From Actinomycetota bacterium (lineage in GTDB: Bacteria; Actinomycetota; Actinomycetes; Nanopelagicales; Nanopelagicaceae), in contig WLNY01000013.1 of NCBI GenBank assembly GCA_009699575.1, positions 1 through 39,225 of the forward strand: a stretch of 39,225 bases of DNA, in the 5' to 3' direction. Position numbers and translations under genes: made by a program. Shown here piece by piece: positions 35,487 to 39,225 of this stretch (positions are counted from its first letter, which is position 1; each line of letters begins with the position of its first letter). The notes under the pieces are model-generated. The model was not told the origin of the DNA. It saw only the letters and a program-made list of their open reading frames with translations, and did not search any database.

Positions 35487-37145
35487 ATGTTTTCCTCTCA
35501 GTTCGACCCGAGCCAACGAGCGCAAGCCGTTTCCACATTAGCTACTGATGATTTTGATGTGCTCATTATCGGGGGAGGCGTTACTGGAGTCGGAGCCGCA
35601 CTAGACGCAGCAACTCGTGGGCTTAAAGTCGCATTAGTGGAATCACAAGATTTTGCATCAGGTACATCCAGTCGCTCGAGTAAATTAATTCACGGTGGCT
35701 TGAGATATCTCGAACAGTACGACTTCAAATTAGTTAGAGAAGCCTTGCATGAACGTGAATTACTTGTATCTACACTCGCACCTCATTTGGTCAAACCAGT
35801 TGGGTTTCTATACCCACTCTACGAAAAAGTGCGCGAGCGTACGTATGTAGGGGCAGGGCTTGCTCTCTATGATGCGCTTCGAGGATTTCAAAGATCTCTT
35901 CCTGGACATAAGCACATGTCACAAAAGACTGTAAGTGAAATTGCTCCATCCCTACGTCTGGATCTTGTTACTGGCGCTGTTAAGTATTTTGATGCACAAG
36001 TTGATGATGCACGTCACACGATGATGATTGCCCGAACAGCAGCTCGTCACGGCGCTGTTATTGCCACCCATATGAAATGCGAATCTCTGATTAAAAATGG
36101 CAAAAGGGTGACAGGTGCAAAAGTTCGCGATGCGCAAACAGGTAAATTAATTTCAGTCAACGCCAAAGCAACTGTGATGTGTGCAGGAATTTGGAGTGAT
36201 GAACTGCATGCACAGTTTGGCCTAAAGCCCGGTTATAACGTTGCCATGAGCAAAGGCGTGCACATTATTCTTCCTGGTAGCGCAATCCATTCCAATTCAG
36301 GAATTATTTTAAAGACTGAAATCTCAGTTCTATTCCTTATTCCTTGGGGGAATCAGTGGCTCGTTGGCACAACTGATACGCCATACACAAGCAATCCCAA
36401 TACACCTCAAGCTACTCGCGAAGACATTGACTACATTCTGGAGCAAGCAAATAAAGTTCTCCAACCCAAATTAAAAGCTGAAGATATTATTGGAGCGTAT
36501 GCAGGATTGCGTCCATTGGTTGCAAATAAAAAAGACTCTTTGACAACAAAATTATCTAGAGAGCACACAGTTGATAGAAGCGCACCGGGCTTTGTGAGTG
36601 TAGCTGGGGGTAAATACACGACCTATCGAATTATGGGCAAGGATGTGATTGACCTTGCAGGAATCGAACTTCGCAGAATTATTCCTGAATCCATTACTGA
36701 GAAAGTTCCAGTGGTGGGCGCCGATGGTTACTTTGCGCTTGTTCAACAAACCAATTTCATTGCTGAGAAATCAGGATTAAGTGCAGCGACAATTACCCAC
36801 TTACTTAATCGTTATGGATCACTCATTAATGAAGTTCTTGAAGTTATTGAAGATAATCCCAAACTTTCCAAGGCGCTAGATAAAGATTTGCCTTATTTAA
36901 AGGCAGAGATTTACTACGCAGCCAGCCATGAGGGGGCGCAAAGTGTTGATGATGTCATGTCACGAAGAACTCGTATTTCTTTTGAAGCACCCAATCACGG
37001 AATTGAATTAGCCGAGAGCATCGCAGCAATTATCGCTCCCGTGTTGGGCTGGAGCGTAAAGGAGAGAAAAGATTCGGTAAGAGCATATTTAGAAATTGCA
37101 GAGTTAGAAACTAGCTCACTCGGAATTAGTATGTCGTCAGTTTAA
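35487..37145 (+). CDS. glpD: Glycerol-3-phosphate dehydrogenase (FAD-dependent)
   Basis: 552 aa from the ATG at 35487, with GGAG 8 bases upstream; a GTG at 35466 would include the ribosome binding site. Membrane-associated flavoprotein that oxidises glycerol 3-phosphate to dihydroxyacetone phosphate and passes electrons to quinone. Seen: FDVLIIGGGVTGVGAALDAATRGL (FAD-binding), ASGTSSRSSKLIHGGLRYLEQ (GlpD signature), FDAQVDDARHTM, LIPWGNQWLVGTTDTPY, AGLRPLV and SVAGGKYTTYRIMGKDVID. The C-terminal about 130 residues are the helical DAO_C domain. With glpK it completes glycerol catabolism. Confidence 0.96.
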   Translation: MFSSQFDPSQRAQAVSTLATDDFDVLIIGGGVTGVGAALDAATRGLKVALVESQDFASGTSSRSSKLIHGGLRYLEQYDFKLVREALHERELLVSTLAPHLVKPVGFLYPLYEKVRERTYVGAGLALYDALRGFQRSLPGHKHMSQKTVSEIAPSLRLDLVTGAVKYFDAQVDDARHTMMIARTAARHGAVIATHMKCESLIKNGKRVTGAKVRDAQTGKLISVNAKATVMCAGIWSDELHAQFGLKPGYNVAMSKGVHIILPGSAIHSNSGIILKTEISVLFLIPWGNQWLVGTTDTPYTSNPNTPQATREDIDYILEQANKVLQPKLKAEDIIGAYAGLRPLVANKKDSLTTKLSREHTVDRSAPGFVSVAGGKYTTYRIMGKDVIDLAGIELRRIIPESITEKVPVVGADGYFALVQQTNFIAEKSGLSAATITHLLNRYGSLINEVLEVIEDNPKLSKALDKDLPYLKAEIYYAASHEGAQSVDDVMSRRTRISFEAPNHGIELAESIAAIIAPVLGWSVKERKDSVRAYLEIAELETSSLGISMSSV

Positions 37146-38503
37146 TTTCGAATCTGATTCTTGCAGCCGTTTGTCGTTGCCTTCTTAGTTGGCTTTGGGG
37201 ATGGCTTTACTGTCGGGGTCGGCGAGGGAATCGCTGTCGGGGTCGGTATTACTGATTGCTCTATAGTGAAAGAAACGGGTGAAAGGCTCTGTGCATGAGT
37301 TCCCGATTGATCTGTATACACAATATTTGCATTCCACGTTCCAGCTGGAATTCCTTTTACAGTCAGCGTCCATGACCCACTTGTGTCTCGCACTACTTTT
37401 TGAACAGGTTTTGGTGCAATTGGAGTCAGCGGATCCACCACTAATTTGATACTTCCCGTGACAACAGGTGTCGAATCTGGACGAGAGACATCTACTGACA
37501 CTACGAGTGGCTTATTGCTTTTGCTAAACGTCACTGACTTAATGGCCATGGAGCTTGGTTCATTACTTGGCATCAGATCACCTGATGATGGAATCCAGGT
37601 TCCCGTAAGTAATTGTGCAAACGCACTGGGAGTGCCGCCAAATACATTGAGATCAAGTCTGGTGCCGGGAACTCCGTATCGCGGAGCAAGGCCGCACGAT
37701 GTGTACTGCCACATGGTCCATTGAGTTTGGCATTGCGACGAAGTCCATGAATGCACGTAGCAACCTGGTTTCTTCTGACCCGGCTGAGCATTTGCAATCG
37801 CGGGATCTACTGCATAGTGCGCTACCCAGAGAGGATATTTCGCCAGCTCGGCACTTCGCTTCATTGAGCTTTCTAGGAAATTTGAATACGAATACATGAT
37901 CGGAGTGCGGCCGGTTTTTTCAGCAACAGATTTGAGAAAAGTTTCCGCCCATAATGTCACAGCAGAGGATGTTGCATATTTAGCACAAGTCCCTGACGTC
38001 CTAAGGCGAGTGCATTTATTTTCAAGATCGAGAGCATAAGGGAGATCCCGCGAGGTAAACCCGCCTATTGCAGCAAGACGCCACACGACCTTTTGGGCTT
38101 GTGCAAGTGCATCTAACCTAATCTCGTTTGGCGTTGTCACGTCAGGCAGAACTGTGTAGTGATAAAAACCAGTGAAAATTCCTGCTGCCTGAGCTGCAGT
38201 GCGATCTAATTTTAAATATTTGTATGACAATGCATCTGCATCATCTCGAGTATCTGATGCCTTAATCATTACAAATCGAATTCCAGCTTGGTACATTTTT
38301 GCGAAGTCAATAGACCGTCCATTGGGGTGTTGCCATCGACTTATATCTGCTCCGTGTATTCGAGCACCAGGTCCTTGTAAATCAACTGTTGTTATTGGGC
38401 TTGCATCAGTAATTACCGGGACATCGCCAATGTCGTTTGCATTTGCCGGAACCGCCGATATAAAGAAAAGTGTGAATGAGAAAAGAAAAATTCTAATTTT
38501 CAT
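37142..38503 (-). CDS. Secreted GH25 muramidase (lysozyme)
   Basis: 453 aa. A signal peptide (residues 1 to about 22, cleavage near ANA) leads to a GH25 domain (about 48-300): IHGADISRWQHPNG with D53, IRFVMIKASD, GFYHY, and the catalytic D-x-E pair in ALDLENK (D159, E161), then PIMYSYSNFLE and WTMWQYTS. Cleaves beta-1,4 bonds between MurNAc and GlcNAc in peptidoglycan. It is followed by an Ig-like module (about 318-418) and a Pro/Thr/Ser/Lys-rich tail (PTPTAIPSPTPTVKPSP) that may contact the wall. A role in own-wall remodelling or attack on neighbours is open. Overlaps the small gene upstream by ATGA. Confidence 0.92.
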   Translation of the reverse strand: MKIRIFLFSFTLFFISAVPANANDIGDVPVITDASPITTVDLQGPGARIHGADISRWQHPNGRSIDFAKMYQAGIRFVMIKASDTRDDADALSYKYLKLDRTAAQAAGIFTGFYHYTVLPDVTTPNEIRLDALAQAQKVVWRLAAIGGFTSRDLPYALDLENKCTRLRTSGTCAKYATSSAVTLWAETFLKSVAEKTGRTPIMYSYSNFLESSMKRSAELAKYPLWVAHYAVDPAIANAQPGQKKPGCYVHSWTSSQCQTQWTMWQYTSCGLAPRYGVPGTRLDLNVFGGTPSAFAQLLTGTWIPSSGDLMPSNEPSSMAIKSVTFSKSNKPLVVSVDVSRPDSTPVVTGSIKLVVDPLTPIAPKPVQKVVRDTSGSWTLTVKGIPAGTWNANIVYTDQSGTHAQSLSPVSFTIEQSVIPTPTAIPSPTPTVKPSPKPTKKATTNGCKNQIRN

Positions 38504-38766
38504 GCGATCTCCTGAATTTCAATATTCTCTCCGAGGACTTCGGTCATCGATTCTTTCAATGCGGTGAGATGAGAAATTCTTGCTTGTTGGTATTCATGGC
38601 TAGAACCAAATTTACGAGCATCTGAGTAATCTAGAAATAGTACTGTTCCATCAAAAGAAGCTAGACGTGCATCAAAAAAAGCCATCCAAGCAATTCGATC
38701 TTTTCGCTCGAGACAGTCAAGGACGTCGTTCCACTGCGCTTTAAGAGTGAGTAAATCTAGGCCCAT
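38500..38766 (-). CDS. Small protein resembling the DnaX (gamma/tau) C-terminal domain
   Basis: 88 aa from the ATG at 38766 (a TTG at 38775 would add three residues). The pattern W-x2-V-L-D-x-L-x3-D-R-x-A-W-x-x-F-x-A-R, S-F-D-G-T-V-L-F-L-D-Y, R-K-F and the final VLGENIEIQ resembles, from memory, the domain that ends actinobacterial DNA polymerase III gamma/tau subunits. Here it stands alone, between a LuxR-type gene and a muramidase gene. I do not know a defined function for such a free domain. The resemblance is based on pattern only. Confidence 0.6.
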   Translation of the reverse strand: MGLDLLTLKAQWNDVLDCLERKDRIAWMAFFDARLASFDGTVLFLDYSDARKFGSSHEYQQARISHLTALKESMTEVLGENIEIQEIA

Positions 38767-38790
38767 ACTGGGCAACGATACCCGAAGCCT

Positions 38791-39222
38791 TTAACTTGCT
38801 CGCGCGTTCATCCAGCCGTAGTACTCTCCTGCGAGAAGCACTCGGGTGTTCTTGGTTCGATCGGCATTTAAGTGCAAGTGGAGCGCAACTCGGGAGACCA
38901 TCTGCTCTACTGATTTTTCGCTCACAAATCGAATGCGCCCAATTTCAGCATTACTCAAGCCTTTGGCGATGAGTCGCAAGGTTTCTATTTGAATATCGGT
39001 GAGGTCCCGCACTATTCCAGCTCGAGTCAGAGGTGCGAGAGTTCCTTGAGGATCTATCCATTTCATCTTTTCTTTACCTGCTAATGCCGAAATTGAAAAT
39101 TGAATTGAATCGCCAAGGGATGCCAAATCAGTGAACGCCTTTTTATAAATGATTTGAATTCCTTCAGGCACATCATTTTCAGAAATTCCCAATAGCCGCA
39201 AATCTGGGCAATCAGATGTCAT
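38791..39222 (-). CDS. LuxR-type HTH regulator, probably 5'-truncated by the window edge
   Basis: 143 visible codons. The C-terminal about 65 residues are a clear GerE/LuxR helix-turn-helix: LTDIQIETLRLIAKGLSNAEIGRIRFVSEKSVEQMV, with the L-T-x-x-x-x-x-L-x-L-I-A-x-G-L-S-N-x-E-I signature. The N-terminal part (VPEGIQIIYKKAFTDLASLGDSI) looks like the end of a receiver-type domain, so the gene probably extends beyond base 39225; the frame is still open there. An ATG at 39222 is merely the first visible one. Downstream are the DnaX-C-like and muramidase genes in the same direction, 24 and about 290 bases away. Target genes unknown. Confidence 0.8.
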   Translation of the reverse strand: MTSDCPDLRLLGISENDVPEGIQIIYKKAFTDLASLGDSIQFSISALAGKEKMKWIDPQGTLAPLTRAGIVRDLTDIQIETLRLIAKGLSNAEIGRIRFVSEKSVEQMVSRVALHLHLNADRTKNTRVLLAGEYYGWMNARAS

Positions 39223-39225
39223 AAC

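Overview
The window looks like chromosome from a streamlined freshwater actinobacterium of the acI / Nanopelagicales type (Planktophila or Nanopelagicus relatives). This rests on moderate GC with actinobacterial gene families (GlnA2-type glutamine synthetase, actinobacterial Zur, LeuA with a Leu-codon leader, a DoxX-Rieske fusion, heliorhodopsin), very short intergenic gaps, many overlapping start and stop codons, and frequent leaderless promoters. The lineage is inferred from gene content, not from a marker alignment. Almost every base is coding; no gap exceeds about 220 bases and there is no IS element, prophage or CRISPR array.

Layout. 1-2581 (minus): an ABC importer permease cut by the left edge, its secreted binding protein with a hairpin-rich 5' leader, and an MgtC-like membrane protein. 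2659-6345 (plus): a GNAT acetyltransferase, then the oxidative pentose phosphate genes pgl, gnd (short form) and zwf. 6342-15946: tgt, two MFS exporters, an M13 metallopeptidase, a MarR regulator, a Lys/Ala-rich histone H1-like protein, panB and nadE. 15966-18103: a GlnA2-type glutamine synthetase followed after 35 bases by a heliorhodopsin. 18137-21461: leuA with a peptide-dependent attenuator, then recO and uppS. 21458-22610 (minus): a ZIP zinc importer and Zur, with a perfect Zur-type palindrome over the promoter. 22649-29391: an ABM-domain protein, glyS, dusB, a YdcF-like protein, dgt, dnaG and tRNA-Asn. 29457-31854: a DoxX-Rieske fusion, an HtrA-like protease and an ACT-domain protein. 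31835-37145: glpK-galT-galE (minus) divergent from glpD. 37142-39222 (minus): a LuxR-type regulator fragment at the right edge, a small DnaX-C-like protein and a secreted GH25 muramidase.

Most notable is the glutamine synthetase-heliorhodopsin pair. The heliorhodopsin keeps the retinal lysine (K240), the counterion glutamate (E106) and both conserved histidines. The adjacent synthetase appears to lack roughly 16 residues of the loop that in other type I enzymes carries, or corresponds to, the adenylylation region. An actinobacterial heliorhodopsin has been reported to bind and modulate glutamine synthetase, so this pair could be a light-linked nitrogen assimilation module with an altered control loop.

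A second window-wide theme is the start-site architecture. At least 13 genes have a TAnnnT hexamer exactly 6-7 bases before an ATG and no Shine-Dalgarno sequence, as expected for leaderless mRNAs. Genes inside operons or with real leaders instead carry GGAG/AAGG-type ribosome binding sites.
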